NCBI GenBank assembly: GCA_963589235.1
Contig: CAVAJX010000080.1
Location: 1-5,284, forward strand
Direction: 5' to 3'
Source of the DNA: CAG-877 sp963589235
Lineage (GTDB): Bacteria > Bacillota_I > Bacilli_A > RF39 > UBA660
DNA length: 5,284 nucleotides
The notes under the pieces are model-generated. The model ran no database searches. It was given only the letters and a program-made list of their open reading frames with translations, and was not told where the DNA came from. Shown in pieces: positions 5,163 to 5,284 of this stretch. The first letter of the stretch is position 1; every line of letters begins with the position of its first letter. The translations under genes and the position numbers were made by a program.

Positions 5163-5236
5163 GCCGGTATAGTATAATGGCAATACAGGTCCTTGGTAAG
5201 GATCAGCAGCAAGTTCAATTCTTGCTATCGGCACCA
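5163..5236 (+). tRNA. tRNA-Thr, anticodon GGT
   Basis: This is a complete 74-base cloverleaf. The acceptor GCCGGTA pairs with TATCGGC (one G-U; G1-C72 and C2-G71 are threonine identity pairs). The D arm is GTAT/ATAC, the anticodon stem GGTCC/GGATC holds the loop TTGGTAA with anticodon GGT at 5195-5197, the T arm is GCAAG-TTCAATT-CTTGC, and discriminator A and CCA are encoded. It decodes ACC and ACT. The 47-base spacer from tRNA-Arg is T-rich with no hairpin and no convincing promoter, so both tRNAs are probably on one transcript. Confidence 0.93.
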
Positions 5237-5248
5237 GATTGATAGATA

Positions 5249-5270
5249 ACTCGGAAATTAACCTCTGAGT
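5249..5270 (+). other. Unassigned hairpin at the right edge
   Basis: ACTCGGA (5249-5255) pairs with TCTGAGT (5264-5270), six Watson-Crick pairs and one G-U, around an eight-base loop. GC-richer sequence without a T tract follows (GCAACGCTAACTAG) and the window ends. It begins 12 bases after the tRNA-Thr CCA. It is not a tRNA and I do not recognise it as a known riboswitch or a standard terminator. It may be the 5' part of a structured RNA or leader that continues beyond the window. Confidence 0.35.
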
Positions 5271-5284
5271 GCAACGCTAACTAG

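Noticed and set aside
5145..5178. Promoter-like TTGATA-17-TATAGT and an overlapping TATAAT
   Set aside because: The -10 candidates lie inside the tRNA-Thr D arm, so they cannot drive that tRNA, and the bases are explained by the GTAT/ATAC stem and its conserved loop.

Overview
The window is a compact, very AT-rich piece of a bacterial chromosome. All six protein genes and both tRNA genes lie on the + strand. The low GC, the AGGAG/GGAGG-type ribosome sites, the sigma-A-like promoters, the short hairpin-plus-T terminators and the genome-encoded CCA ends of the tRNAs point to a low-GC Bacillota lineage. An uncultivated Bacilli-type gut or Mollicutes-relative group is my guess, not something the sequence proves. 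Conserved tryptophans are read from TGG and all genes reach family length under the standard bacterial code, so there is no sign of UGA recoding. No phage, transposon, CRISPR or defence module is visible.

Layout. Positions 1-140 hold a terminator-like hairpin that probably closes an upstream gene, then a good promoter. Positions 141-3054 are a three-gene lipid operon: two adjacent PlsC-family acyltransferases (stop and start codons abut) and an AMP-forming acyl-CoA/acyl-ACP synthetase, ended by a strong terminator. Positions 3149-3973 carry a lone alpha/beta hydrolase of the hormone-sensitive-lipase (fold-3) type with its own promoter and terminator. Positions 4044-5028 carry a two-gene unit: a DUF1003 two-helix membrane protein overlapping a YehR/DUF1307-like lipoprotein. 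Positions 5041-5236 carry tRNA-Arg(CCG) and tRNA-Thr(GGT). The last 48 bases contain an unassigned hairpin.

How the genes work together. The first three genes fit fatty-acid activation followed by transfer onto glycerophospholipid. They carry the same two activities that E. coli Aas fuses in one protein, although the acyl carrier and acceptor cannot be read from sequence. The hydrolase could act on an ester lipid but is a separate transcription unit. The DUF1003 protein and the lipoprotein are both envelope proteins and are translationally coupled.

Nothing here is clearly a new biological system. The points most worth checking are the matching promoter-ribosome-site geometry of two genes, which predicts mRNAs with about 10-nt leaders, the paired PlsC paralogues that each deviate in a different catalytic block, the hydrolase that lacks the usual HGGG motif, and the hairpin whose loop is the lipoprotein stop codon, directly in front of a tRNA gene.
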